Positions 1 through 8,039 of a stretch of DNA of 38,302 bases are shown here, one piece after another; within the stretch, counting starts at the first letter, position 1, and every line of letters starts with the position of its first letter. Under the pieces are notes generated by a model, which was not told where the DNA came from, made no database searches, and worked only from the letters and a program-made list of their open reading frames with translations. The stretch covers positions 1-38,302 of the forward strand of contig JACUUU010000003.1 in NCBI GenBank assembly GCA_014859065.1, written 5' to 3'. The translations under genes were made by a program, and so were the position numbers. Origin of the DNA: Anaerolineales bacterium (GTDB lineage: Bacteria; Chloroflexota; Anaerolineae; Anaerolineales; UBA4823).

Positions 1-80
1 CACACTCATGTGATAATAAGGTGTGGGCATGGTTGAGATTATACCAGCAAGAATATCACAACATTTAGAATGAAGGGTTT

Positions 81-119
81 AAAATTAAAACGTAAGATCC
101 TAAGAGAACCTTACGTTTT
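81..119 (-). terminator. Rho-independent terminator of tRNA-Pro
   Basis: A perfect 10-bp stem (AAAACGTAAG at 87-96 with CTTACGTTTT at 110-119) has a 13-nt loop. On the minus strand it is followed by a T-rich tail (AATTTT). It lies directly downstream of the minus-strand tRNA-Pro and is its likely terminator; the A/T-rich arms could also let it work in the other direction. Confidence 0.7.
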
Positions 120-135
120 ATCAAGAAGATTGAAT

Positions 136-211
136 TGGTCGGGGTGAGCGGACTTGAACCGCTGACCCCCGCGTCCCAAACGCGGTGCGCTACCAACTGC
201 GCCACACCCCG
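136..211 (-). tRNA. tRNA-Pro (anticodon TGG), CCA encoded
   Basis: Read on the minus strand, the sequence folds into a full cloverleaf. The acceptor arm CGGGGTG pairs with CACCCCG, the D stem is GCGC, the anticodon stem CCGCG/CGCGG encloses loop TTTGGGA, and the T arm carries the TTCAAGT loop. The anticodon is TGG, so it reads proline CCN codons. The discriminator is A, and the 3' CCA is encoded at 136-138. It has its own promoter and terminator and is divergent from the crotonase gene at 283. Confidence 0.95.
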
Positions 212-220
212 GACAACATG

Positions 221-250
221 AGTATAATGCTAACAAGATGGATACGTCAA
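221..250 (-). promoter_or_regulatory. Sigma70-type promoter for tRNA-Pro
   Basis: On the minus strand TTGACG (245-250) and TATACT (221-226) are separated by 18 nt. The -10 box lies about 9 nt before the tRNA 5' end, the usual geometry for a tRNA promoter. It lies in the short gap between the tRNA and the divergent gene at 283. Confidence 0.6.
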
Positions 251-282
251 GGCAAAGGCAGAAATAGTTTAGGAGGAGATTG

Positions 283-1038
283 ATGCCGGTTCATTGGTTG
301 AAAAAAAATCAAGGGATTGCAATAATCCAGGTCGACCGTCCGAAGGTAAGCAATGCACTCGATTGGGAAGCGATGCATACGTTCGCTGGTTATATTGATA
401 AAGCGTATCAAGAACCGGAATTAAAGGCACTAATCCTGACAGGAACAGGTAAAACTTTCATCGCTGGCGGTGATCTTAAAAAATTGTCCACATACAAACG
501 TGAAACAGATGGTCGCCGATTAGCCAGGATTATGTCATCAGCATTAAACCGGTTGGAAGGATTACCCTGCCTGACATTGGCTGCTGTGAATGGGCTCGCT
601 CGTGGAGGTGGCGCAGAAATCGCCCTGGCATGCGACTTCAGGATCTTATCTGAGAACTCCGATCTGGGTTTCGTACAGATCTCAATGGGGTTGTCACCAG
701 GATGGGGAGGTGGACAACGCTTGTTGCGTCTGGTAGGTTACAGCCGTGCATTAGAATGGCTGATCGAAGGGCGTATTCTTAGCGCAGATGAAGCTTTCGC
801 CTTTGGTGTGGCGAACCGATTGGCACCTACCGGAAGAGCGCTTTCCACAGCGATTGAATTTGCACGGCAATTGGCTTCTCAACCTTTAGGGGTGGTGAAT
901 GCTATCAAACGTATCCTCAGAGCTGGCTTGATTTTCCCCAAAGAAACCGCTGGCGCGATTGAAATGGAGACTTTTGTGCAATTATGGACAACGGAAGAAC
1001 ATTTCCAGGCTGTGGAAAAGTTCATTAATCGCAGTTGA
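283..1038 (+). CDS. Enoyl-CoA hydratase/isomerase (crotonase) family protein
   Basis: A 251-residue protein of normal crotonase length, expected to be cytoplasmic and to act on a CoA thioester. The oxyanion-hole segments are visible: IAGGDLKKL near residue 60 and RGGGAEIALACDF near 107-119. The first catalytic glutamate of enoyl-CoA hydratases is present (E112 in GGGAE). The second, 20 residues on, is replaced by Q132 in GFVQISMG. That arrangement and the PGWGGGQRL segment recall the ECHDC1/decarboxylase-like branch more than a true hydratase, so the reaction is uncertain. ATG 283 is preferred over TTG 280 because AGGAGG at 271-276 is well spaced to it. The next gene starts 2 nt after the stop, suggesting co-transcription. 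The family call is firm and the substrate is unknown. Confidence 0.85.
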   Translation: MPVHWLKKNQGIAIIQVDRPKVSNALDWEAMHTFAGYIDKAYQEPELKALILTGTGKTFIAGGDLKKLSTYKRETDGRRLARIMSSALNRLEGLPCLTLAAVNGLARGGGAEIALACDFRILSENSDLGFVQISMGLSPGWGGGQRLLRLVGYSRALEWLIEGRILSADEAFAFGVANRLAPTGRALSTAIEFARQLASQPLGVVNAIKRILRAGLIFPKETAGAIEMETFVQLWTTEEHFQAVEKFINRS

Positions 1039-1040
1039 TC

Positions 1041-1793
1041 ATGGATAAGTATCCATTGCTCTTCCACGCCCATCACTCTCAACACAATGAGGACTTGCAA
1101 TTCTGGCTTGATTTAGCCTCATCGCAGGGAAGTCCTATCCTGGAATTGGGTTGTGGTTCAGGGAGGGTATTAATCCATCTGGTTCAAGCTGGGCACCAAG
1201 TTTTGGGGCTCGACCGGGATGCCAATATGCTGACTTTCCTGAAAAAACAGTGCCCAAACAACTTCAATGATCGCCTCCACCTTATACAGGCCGATATGAC
1301 AGCATTCTGTCTGCGACAAGATTTTCCATTGATCATCTGCCCTTGCAACACTTTTTCTATGCTCTCCACTCAAGAACGTCAATCCGCATTGGAATGCAGC
1401 TGCCTTCATTTAGCATCGGCTGGTCTTTTTGTAGTAGCATTGCCAAATCCTCAGGTTTTAAAAAAGCTCCCCAGCCAACCTCAACCAGAATTAGAAGAAA
1501 TCATCACTCACCCAATCAGTGGTGACCCCATTCAGGTTAGCGCTGCTTGGAATACCAGTCCAAAAGAGCTTATTGTAGATTGGTTCTACGATCATTTAAT
1601 TCCTGATGGTCGTGTAGAAAGGACGAGAATCCAAATACGTCACGATCTATCTACACCTGAAGTCTTACTTGATGAGATAAAAAATGCCAACTTGGATCCT
1701 GTGAATATCTTCGGAGATTTCGATTATTCACAATTTTCTGAGAATTCGCCTCATATGATAATACTTGCGCAGAAGAAAAGCGGCAATCCGTGA
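1041..1793 (+). CDS. Class I SAM-dependent methyltransferase
   Basis: A 250-residue protein with the SAM-binding motif I ILELGCGSGRVL (residues 33-44), the acidic motif II region GLDRDANML, and ADMTAF before the LIICPCNTF strand, where the post-motif I and IV elements are expected. This is a Rossmann-fold methyltransferase of the UbiE/small-molecule type. The substrate cannot be read from sequence. ATG 1041 is chosen; an in-frame TTG at 1035 would overlap the upstream stop. It sits immediately behind the crotonase-family gene and is probably co-transcribed with it, but no pathway link is evident. About 200 AT-rich bases without a gene follow. Confidence 0.85.
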   Translation: MDKYPLLFHAHHSQHNEDLQFWLDLASSQGSPILELGCGSGRVLIHLVQAGHQVLGLDRDANMLTFLKKQCPNNFNDRLHLIQADMTAFCLRQDFPLIICPCNTFSMLSTQERQSALECSCLHLASAGLFVVALPNPQVLKKLPSQPQPELEEIITHPISGDPIQVSAAWNTSPKELIVDWFYDHLIPDGRVERTRIQIRHDLSTPEVLLDEIKNANLDPVNIFGDFDYSQFSENSPHMIILAQKKSGNP

Positions 1794-1990
1794 GTTATGT
1801 AGTATTTTAATCTTATCAACTACGTATTACCCTTATATACCTTTTATTAACAACTCCCCCCTGAATTTAATAAAACGTCTATATTGTATTATCGCTCCTC
1901 TGATATACCTTTAGTATCATATGTCAATAAACAATCTAAATCTATCTTGAATATATACCTACCTGAGTTAAAAATAAGAAGGAGATCAAA

Positions 1991-2419
1991 ATGATGACCA
2001 TGTATATTTCCCCCTATCGGCGTATGAGCAACTTACGTGAAGCGATGAACCGTCTAATGGAAGAGAATATGAACGATACGACCCCCGTGGAACGCGAAAT
2101 GCAGTTGGCTGTCGATGTGCTTGCTGAAGATGAAGCCTACACGATCAGTGCGTTAGTTCCGGGCGTAGATCCCGACGATATTAATATCGAGATTTTGAAC
2201 AACACAGTGGCTATCCGTGGTGAGTTCAAAGATGTGGAGAAAAAGGACAGCAAGTATTTGGTATGCGAATTGCCCAGCGGTCGTTTCAGTCGTGTGCTTA
2301 CCCTGCCTACAGCTTTAGACCCTGCCAAAGCTGAAGCCAACCTGAAAAATGGTTTATTCACCTTACGAGTCCCCAAAGCTGAGGCTCACCGACCTAAAGT
2401 AATCAAAATCAACAAATAA
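1991..2419 (+). CDS. Small heat-shock protein, Hsp20/alpha-crystallin family
   Basis: A 142-residue ATP-independent holdase chaperone. The N-terminal arm (about residues 1-40) is followed by an alpha-crystallin domain from MQLAVDVLAEDEAY to the end. The family hallmark A-x-x-x-N-G-x-L is present as AEANLKNGLFTLRVP. The C-terminal tail KVIKINK supplies the I-x-I motif that docks neighbouring subunits in oligomers. AAGGAG-type ribosome binding bases (around 1979-1984) precede ATG 1991; ATG 1994 is an in-frame alternative. A strong terminator follows at 2461. No CIRCE operator (TTAGCACTC repeats) is visible upstream, so HrcA control is not supported. The gene heads a run of protein-quality-control genes. 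Confidence 0.93.
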   Translation: MMTMYISPYRRMSNLREAMNRLMEENMNDTTPVEREMQLAVDVLAEDEAYTISALVPGVDPDDINIEILNNTVAIRGEFKDVEKKDSKYLVCELPSGRFSRVLTLPTALDPAKAEANLKNGLFTLRVPKAEAHRPKVIKINK

Positions 2420-2460
2420 AAATTGGATGCTCATCTAAGAATATCTGTTTATTGGTATTT

Positions 2461-2493
2461 CAGGGAAGGCTTAGGCCTTCCCTGATTTTTTTT
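2461..2493 (+). terminator. Rho-independent terminator after hsp20
   Basis: A perfect 10-bp GC-rich stem (CAGGGAAGGC at 2461-2470 with GCCTTCCCTG at 2475-2484) and a 4-nt loop are followed by a run of eight T at 2486-2493. It ends the hsp20 transcript. Confidence 0.92.
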
Positions 2494-2518
2494 GACCAAA
2501 ATTCATGTGACCCATGCC

Positions 2519-2546
2519 TTACAGATTTTTTATATGCGATTATACT
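2519..2546 (+). promoter_or_regulatory. Candidate promoter for the rhomboid gene
   Basis: TTACAG (2519-2524) and TATACT (2541-2546) are separated by 16 nt, about 50 nt before the rhomboid start and just after the hsp20 terminator, so the rhomboid gene would have its own transcript. Confidence 0.5.
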
Positions 2547-2598
2547 TAATCCGTGATGATTTCAAGGACCGATTGTTTGAAAAAGGGATATATATCTA

Positions 2599-3291
2599 AT
2601 GATTCCTTTACGTGACAACGTACCTTCCAAAAGGTTTCCTGTTATTACCTGGATTTTAATACTGATCAACGTATTGATTTTTATCTATACGATCAGTTTG
2701 AGACCAGAGACCCAGGAACAACTGGTATTCACATTCGGTATGGTTCCAGCTCGTCTCAATCTAGGAGAACTACAGGATTTAATTCAACAGCCGGGACAGA
2801 TGATCAGCCTTTTAACCAGCCAGTTCCTGCATGCAAATTGGTTCCACTTGATCTCGAACATGTGGATCTTGTTTATCTTTGGCGATAATGTGGAAGATTT
2901 AATGGGGAAAATGCGGTTCATATTGTTCTATTTGCTTAGTGGTGTTGCAGCTAATTTTGCACACGCTCTAGCGTTGCCAAACTCGCAAATACCAGCAGTT
3001 GGTGCCAGTGGAGCAATCGCTGGCGTGTTGGGGGCATATTTCCTGTTATTCCCCCACGCTCGAGTTCAAACTGTGTTGTTCGTTTTTATTATCCCCTGGT
3101 TTATCCAAATCCCTGCGGTATTGTATTTAGGTGTTTGGTTTATATTGCAGATTTCTCAGGGATTGATTGAAGTCAACCAGAATGTTGGCGGGGTCGCTTG
3201 GTGGGCACACGTTGGTGGGTTTGTCTTTGGATTAGCTGCTGTCCATTTTTTTGTCCGGCGGAACAGATTGTCCAGCCAATACGGAAGATGA
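2599..3291 (+). CDS. Rhomboid family intramembrane serine protease
   Basis: A 230-residue polytopic membrane protein with about six hydrophobic segments. The catalytic serine lies in GASG (S138) at the start of a membrane helix, and the partner histidine is H204 in WWAHVGGFVFG. The HxxxN element that helps form the oxyanion site is present as HLISNMW (H83, N87). These are the defining rhomboid features, so it should cleave substrate transmembrane segments within the inner membrane. Substrates are unknown. A short linker before the final helix and the C-terminal RRNRLSSQYGR tail suggest no extra domain. It lies between hsp20 and the convergent Vms1-like gene, among other proteostasis genes. 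Ribosome-binding sequence is weak (AAAGGGA about 12 nt upstream). Confidence 0.93.
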   Translation: MIPLRDNVPSKRFPVITWILILINVLIFIYTISLRPETQEQLVFTFGMVPARLNLGELQDLIQQPGQMISLLTSQFLHANWFHLISNMWILFIFGDNVEDLMGKMRFILFYLLSGVAANFAHALALPNSQIPAVGASGAIAGVLGAYFLLFPHARVQTVLFVFIIPWFIQIPAVLYLGVWFILQISQGLIEVNQNVGGVAWWAHVGGFVFGLAAVHFFVRRNRLSSQYGR

Positions 3292-3341
3292 TAAGAATCA
3301 GATTTGCAATAGTAAAAATCGAAGGTGTAGATTTTCAGTCG

Positions 3342-3380
3342 AAAAAGACCTGACGGGTTAGAAGCATGTCAGGTCTTTTT
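3342..3380. terminator. Bidirectional terminator between convergent genes
   Basis: A perfect 13-bp stem (AAAAAGACCTGAC at 3342-3354 with GTCAGGTCTTTTT at 3368-3380) has a 13-nt loop. It carries T runs at the 3' side on both strands. It lies between the rhomboid gene (plus) and the Vms1-like gene (minus) and can end both transcripts. Confidence 0.9.
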
Positions 3381-3395
3381 GAACCAAAAATGAAC

Positions 3396-4496
3396 TCAAT
3401 ACCGTAATAACGCACCGATACTACCAAAACTACTTATCCTTTCACCGTTATGCAGTACTTCAACCTCCCCTCCTTCCTGCATCACCCGCCTGACAGCCAT
3501 TTCCACTGCATCAGGGATCTGTTTGAACACATTTCCGCAGAAAGGGCACGCGTCTAACTCTTGAGAAGTTAGATAATCGCAACCCTGGCAACGGTATCCA
3601 GGAGCCCGAAATCCCTCCCGAATGATTAATGTTTGCACCCGTCCATCATGGACTGCATTCAGAGTATCCTCCAACTGGAGGACACCTCCACGCCCCTTAG
3701 CGGCTGCGTCCAAAACAGATTTGACAACCTGTGCCTCTCTACGTTTCTCTGCCTGCTGACCCAATTCTAGAGTGCGCTCTAAAACTTCGGTCTGACTGGC
3801 ACTGATGCGGATAGGGAAAGTCCCGAAAATCAGACTTTGCCAGGCTTTCGGTAACAGTGCTCGAAACGGGCTAATGTTATCTTCAGTACCTCCAACTAGA
3901 ACACGCCGGATCCGGTTATCCGCAAAAAATCTGGCAGAAAAATCAGCGGCTTCTTTCATGTTCCTCTCCGCCAACTCTTCTACATATTTGGTCTGCCCAG
4001 CGACGCCACCACGTCTTCCTGCAGCCTGCGATCCACCTCCAAGTTTTGTCCGCCTGACACTTTCCCCTTCCCACTCAGCTTGCTTTCGCAGTTCTCCCAA
4101 ATGAAAGTAAAAAAGGCGCGCGCGCTGCTTGTCCACCAAGACAACCCCATAACCACCGTGTGAATCCAATAAATCAGCCAGAGGTTTAACATAAGGCCGG
4201 TCACTCACTCGTACACGGTCGCGGAGGGGAACTGCAAAGGAATACGATCGAAAAAAATCATCCGCTTCACAGGAAAAAACCGCTCTGCCCCGTCCTGTCC
4301 ACTCATGCTCGTGATTGAAATATCGTTCTACTGAAATAGTATCGGCAGTCAAATCGATTTCTTTAAGCATGCTCCTTAAACGTAGTTTATAGGTGCCAGC
4401 ACTGCCCTCCGCCGGATCGATGTTTAAATAAACACTTAAGATCGGTGATCCTGATTGATACTCCAGCAATTCTTTTAGATCGACTTCGGTGAACAT
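3396..4496 (-). CDS. Vms1/eRF1-like (bacterial aeRF-type) protein with C-terminal zinc ribbon
   Basis: A 366-residue soluble protein resembling the bacterial archaeo-eukaryotic release-factor-like (baeRF/Vms1) group. Residues 1-110 form an N-terminal domain (SVYLNIDP, AVFSCEADDFFRSY). The middle domain starts at YGVVLVDKQRARLFYF and contains a glycine-rich loop GGGSQAAGRRGG (153-164), whose G-S-Q (Q157) sits where eRF1 has GGQ and Vms1 has its catalytic glutamine. A third domain runs from about residue 195. A C4 zinc ribbon closes it (C303, C306, C317, C320). By family analogy it could hydrolyse peptidyl-tRNA on ribosomes, but this is inference. AGGAGG precedes ATG 4496 at good spacing. It lies downstream of htrA and cbpA on the same strand, a stress-related context that fits a role in translation quality control. 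Confidence 0.75.
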   Translation of the reverse strand: MFTEVDLKELLEYQSGSPILSVYLNIDPAEGSAGTYKLRLRSMLKEIDLTADTISVERYFNHEHEWTGRGRAVFSCEADDFFRSYSFAVPLRDRVRVSDRPYVKPLADLLDSHGGYGVVLVDKQRARLFYFHLGELRKQAEWEGESVRRTKLGGGSQAAGRRGGVAGQTKYVEELAERNMKEAADFSARFFADNRIRRVLVGGTEDNISPFRALLPKAWQSLIFGTFPIRISASQTEVLERTLELGQQAEKRREAQVVKSVLDAAAKGRGGVLQLEDTLNAVHDGRVQTLIIREGFRAPGYRCQGCDYLTSQELDACPFCGNVFKQIPDAVEMAVRRVMQEGGEVEVLHNGERISSFGSIGALLRY

Positions 4497-4604
4497 CGAA
4501 ACCTCCTCTTATCGAAACTCTGAATCCAGAAAATCCAACCCCAATCAACAGGTACGTGGTAATACACAAACAAATAGTTATTTAGCTTTTACATCGTCTA
4601 TTTG

Positions 4605-5795
4605 TTAAGGACGTTTCCCCAGAACAATTTCAATCTCCAGTTCTCGCTCACCTCGAAGAACAGTGAAAACCATGGTATCACCTGGGCTTTTATAGTTGAA
4701 AAGATAACTCAAAAGTTCGCTAAATTCCCGCACCGGGATACCATCCACAGCGATGATCAAATCCTGCATACCCCTCAAACCAGCCAGGTCGGCTGGGCTT
4801 CCCGGCACCACTGAAGTCACAAAGGCGCCAGTATAATGAGACAGTCCCAGCTCCTGTTGGTCAAGCAATGTTATTTCATCACGACTGGTTGAAATACCTA
4901 GGTAAGGATAATCAAAATACCCTTCCGCTATCAATGCTGGCGCAACCCGCTTTACGATATTCGAAGGTATGGCAAAACCGATTCCCGAATTCAATGGGTC
5001 TGCCTGTTCAGTGAAATTGAAGGTACGAATAGCGCGATTGACACCAATCACTTCTCCATTCAGATTGACCAATGGCCCTCCTGAGTTACCCGGATTGATC
5101 GCCGCATCGGTCTGGATCAAGTCTCCCGCTGTAAAAATGCCACCTTCAGGGGATGTGCGCAAGGAATCCAAGGTGCGTCCTTGCCCTGAAATTATACCAA
5201 CTGTCATTGTCCCGCTGAGCCGGAATGGGTTGCCTATCGCCACAACTGTCTGCCCAATATTCATCTGTGATGAATCACCCAAAGGGATTGGGTGGAGAGC
5301 TTCAGGTTCTACGTTAACTTTGATCACCGCTAAATCCGAATCAATATCCACCCCCACAACCTCACCCCAGGCTCTCAAACCGGAGGGGAAACCGACCTCC
5401 AGATGTTCGCCATCTTCGACAACGTGATAATTGGTAACAATATGACCTTCCTCGTCGATCACAAATCCAGATCCCTCACTGCGACCGCTCTGGGTTCTCA
5501 CCAAGACGGACACAACTCCAGGATTGATCCTTTCATAGATCTCAATCAGATTATTTTCGCGAACTTCCTGATCAAGGGTTACTGGCTGAGAGGCAGATGA
5601 AGCTTCACGCGGGAAAGTCGGAGTTATCACAATATCTTCGGTAGATAGCGAGGCTGCGATTGTGTTTGTTGGTGTAGAATCGTTCGCCGCCGAGGTCAAA
5701 GACTCAAGAAAAGGGACAGCTCGACAGGAGAGTAAAGCTAAAATAGTTACCGTGAGTATTAGAATTAATACCAACAGCTTTTTCGTTCTGTTCAT
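4605..5795 (-). CDS. HtrA/DegP-like trypsin-type serine protease with one PDZ domain
   Basis: About 396 residues. An N-terminal hydrophobic segment ends in ALLSC, a possible but imperfect lipobox; it could be a lipoprotein or a membrane-anchored protease outside the cell membrane. A Ser/Thr/Pro-rich linker of about 40 residues follows. The protease domain carries the triad, numbered from the chosen start: H124 (TNYHVVED), D154 (DIDSDLAVI) and S238 (GNSGGPLV). A single PDZ domain fills about residues 290-396. It should degrade misfolded envelope proteins. ATG 5795 is preferred because the AAAGGA ribosome-binding bases sit only 2 nt from the alternative ATG at 5801. It is 84 nt behind cbpA on the same strand and is probably co-transcribed with it. 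Confidence 0.93.
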   Translation of the reverse strand: MNRTKKLLVLILILTVTILALLSCRAVPFLESLTSAANDSTPTNTIAASLSTEDIVITPTFPREASSASQPVTLDQEVRENNLIEIYERINPGVVSVLVRTQSGRSEGSGFVIDEEGHIVTNYHVVEDGEHLEVGFPSGLRAWGEVVGVDIDSDLAVIKVNVEPEALHPIPLGDSSQMNIGQTVVAIGNPFRLSGTMTVGIISGQGRTLDSLRTSPEGGIFTAGDLIQTDAAINPGNSGGPLVNLNGEVIGVNRAIRTFNFTEQADPLNSGIGFAIPSNIVKRVAPALIAEGYFDYPYLGISTSRDEITLLDQQELGLSHYTGAFVTSVVPGSPADLAGLRGMQDLIIAVDGIPVREFSELLSYLFNYKSPGDTMVFTVLRGERELEIEIVLGKRP

Positions 5796-5879
5796 ATTCA
5801 TTTCCTTTCAAATCTACTAATAAATGAGGCTGAACCCGGAGAGTTCACTGGGTCAATACTGTGAGCAAGTAGAAAAATT

Positions 5880-6809
5880 TTAATCAGCCTGTAAAAATTC
5901 TTCAAACAAGGCTCGCTGGCGTGAAGTGAGCTTATTTGGGATGTGAACATTTACTCTCACAAATAGGTCGCCGTATTCTTTCGGTTTCTTCAAATTAGGC
6001 ATACCTCGTTTAGCGAGCCTAAATGTGCGTCCTGGTTGGGTGCCAGTTGGAATGGTTAGGACCACGTTCCCACTCAAGGTAGGCACCGTCACCTCCCCAC
6101 CTAAGACAGCTTCTTTAAGATCGATGACAACATTAGTATACAGGTCATCCCCGCGGCGCTCAAAATGCGCATCATCAGAAACCTTAACCACCAGATAAAG
6201 ATCCGCTTTGGGTTGATTTGGACCCACACTGACAGCTTCCGGTACACGAATTTTGGTACCAGTGCGTGCACCGGGGGGGATAGTCACATCTAAGCGTCTC
6301 CCATTTACTTCTATGCGGCGATCAGTACCCTGATAAGCCTCTCTAAGATTTATCGTCACTGGTTGTTCAAAGGTTTGCGGTTTTTGCTGCCGCCTGACAC
6401 TGCGTGGAGATGCACCAACTCCGGACATGTCTCCAAATATCGTGCGGAAGAAATCTGAGAAACCTCCCATACCCTCTCCCCCAAACAGGTCTCCAAGATC
6501 GCCTACTTCAACTCGAACACCCCCAGGCGCAGCTCGGGACCAATCCTCCCATTGAAATCCTCCTGGAGCCCCACGTTGCTGCCAGTTGGAATATGATTCA
6601 CCTAAACGATCGTAATGAGCCCGCTTTTCAGGGTCTCGCAATACTTGATAAGCTTCGTTAATTTCTTTGAATTTTTCTTCTGCTGTTGCATCGCCAGGAT
6701 TGCGATCCGGGTGAAACTGCAGCGCCAGCTTGCGATAAGCGCGCTTAATTTCGTCCTCGCTGGATTTGCGATCGACACCTAAGATTTTGTAGTAATCCTT
6801 ATATTCCAT
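5880..6809 (-). CDS. cbpA: Type II J-domain co-chaperone (CbpA/DnaJ-like)
   Basis: A 309-residue Hsp70 co-chaperone. The J domain occupies residues 1-70 with the HPD motif (H33-D35) that stimulates DnaK ATPase. A Gly/Phe-rich region follows (about 75-125, with GGFSDFF). Two beta-rich C-terminal substrate-binding domains run from about 135 ([11 protein letters not shown]) to the end. The CxxCxGxG zinc repeats of DnaJ are absent, placing it in the CbpA-like type II class. It leads a likely minus-strand operon with htrA and the Vms1-like gene. No dnaK or grpE is nearby. The start at 6809 begins the J domain ([12 protein letters not shown]); its ribosome-binding bases are weak. Confidence 0.92.
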   Translation of the reverse strand: MEYKDYYKILGVDRKSSEDEIKRAYRKLALQFHPDRNPGDATAEEKFKEINEAYQVLRDPEKRAHYDRLGESYSNWQQRGAPGGFQWEDWSRAAPGGVRVEVGDLGDLFGGEGMGGFSDFFRTIFGDMSGVGASPRSVRRQQKPQTFEQPVTINLREAYQGTDRRIEVNGRRLDVTIPPGARTGTKIRVPEAVSVGPNQPKADLYLVVKVSDDAHFERRGDDLYTNVVIDLKEAVLGGEVTVPTLSGNVVLTIPTGTQPGRTFRLAKRGMPNLKKPKEYGDLFVRVNVHIPNKLTSRQRALFEEFLQAD

Positions 6810-6877
6810 AAGAGCCTAATCTCATTATATTTCTTCCCCTTGCATACTGCGTTTACAATGGGATACGCGCCTCTTTT

Positions 6878-6907
6878 ATTCTATGCGCAACCAACACTGA
6901 ACGTCAA
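6878..6907 (-). promoter_or_regulatory. Promoter for the cbpA-htrA-Vms1-like unit
   Basis: On the minus strand TTGACG (6902-6907) and TAGAAT (6878-6883) are separated by 18 nt, about 70 nt upstream of cbpA. No heat-shock operator is visible around it. Confidence 0.5.
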
Positions 6908-7020
6908 GAAGCAAAATGGTAATCTTATATGATTCTAACGCATCTCGGCAACCTTACAAGGATGTTGGGTGAATTGCTGTGTTCTACCTCTTTTTCATTA
7001 TCCATGCTATGATATAACTC

Positions 7021-7968
7021 ATGCCTCCCAGCAACTATCGCATCCTCCTGGTGGAGCTGGATCATAATGTTGGGAACCTGCTTCAACGACAGATTCTCGA
7101 ACCTCTTGGATATCAAATGACCAGGGTCGAAAGTGTCGCAGATGCGATGAGTAAAATATCCAGTTTTTCACCTGATTTAATAATTACAAACCTGAGCCTA
7201 CCAGGTTTAAGTGGAAACGATCTGTTGGTTGCTCTTACCTCTCAGGGAATTGACATCCCCGTTGTCGTGATGGCAAGAAAAGGCATGGAGAACAATATCA
7301 TTCGAGCTTTCCGACTGGGAGCATGTGACTACTTGAGCTTACCTCTGCGCGAGACTGAGGTGGTAACAGTAACAAAGCGGGTACTCAACCAGAGAAAGGC
7401 ACAAGACGCGCGTGACCAGCTAATTAGCGAATTTAAACAGACCAACCTGGTATTGCAACATAGACTGGATCGATTGACTGCAACCCTCTCACTCCCAAAA
7501 GCTAGTGCCCTTGTCTCCGACCTTAAAGGGCTATATAAAAGAATCCTTGAGGTAGCTCTGCAGGCAACCGAGACGCAACGCGGGTGGATATTGATGCGCC
7601 AAGGTAGAGAGAATACATTCATCGTGGCTGCCCACGAAAATAGCTCCGATGATCCCAATTCTGAAGAACTTCTGTGGGAGCACAGCACAAACCAATTGGC
7701 AACGATTGCAGCTGAATCTCAGTCCATGGATAGCGAAAAACCGCAAGTATTCGAACTACCTTCTCCAGGCGGATCATCCCTTGTGGGTGCCATACAATCT
7801 CATAATACACTAATCGGATTCCTGGTCGTGATGCGCGGTGATCCTACTCCATTTAATTCATTCGAGCAATCTCTATTGGAAGCGATCGTAAATTTTGCCG
7901 CCTGCTCGATCACCAAGTTTAGGCTAATTCAGGCAGTTTACAAACCAAATCATAATCGACGTAAATGA
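7021..7968 (+). CDS. Pseudo-receiver plus GAF-like domain protein
   Basis: A 315-residue soluble signalling protein. Residues 5-120 have the receiver fold pattern (RILLVELDHN, PDLIITNLSLPG, ACDYLSLPL), but key phosphorylation residues are replaced: the acceptor Asp is N57, the Thr/Ser after strand 4 is A85 (VVMARKG), and the conserved Lys is L107. It is probably not phosphorylated. A coiled linker (about 125-160) leads to a GAF-like domain (about 165-305, ending FEQSLLEAIVNFAACSITKFRLI). No DNA-binding domain is seen. There is no ribosome binding site; TATGAT lies 7 nt before the ATG, so the mRNA may be leaderless. The next gene encodes a kinase with a related N-terminal domain, suggesting the two work together. 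Confidence 0.8.
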   Translation: MPPSNYRILLVELDHNVGNLLQRQILEPLGYQMTRVESVADAMSKISSFSPDLIITNLSLPGLSGNDLLVALTSQGIDIPVVVMARKGMENNIIRAFRLGACDYLSLPLRETEVVTVTKRVLNQRKAQDARDQLISEFKQTNLVLQHRLDRLTATLSLPKASALVSDLKGLYKRILEVALQATETQRGWILMRQGRENTFIVAAHENSSDDPNSEELLWEHSTNQLATIAAESQSMDSEKPQVFELPSPGGSSLVGAIQSHNTLIGFLVVMRGDPTPFNSFEQSLLEAIVNFAACSITKFRLIQAVYKPNHNRRK

Positions 7969-8039
7969 GCGTGTAATTCCCATACGTTGTATGCACTAAT
8001 GATCAACTGAGCAATAATTTCAACTCAATTTCCACTGGT

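Noticed and set aside
1794..1990. CIRCE/HrcA operator before hsp20
   Set aside because: The TTAGCACTC inverted repeat is absent; only AT-rich sequence is seen.
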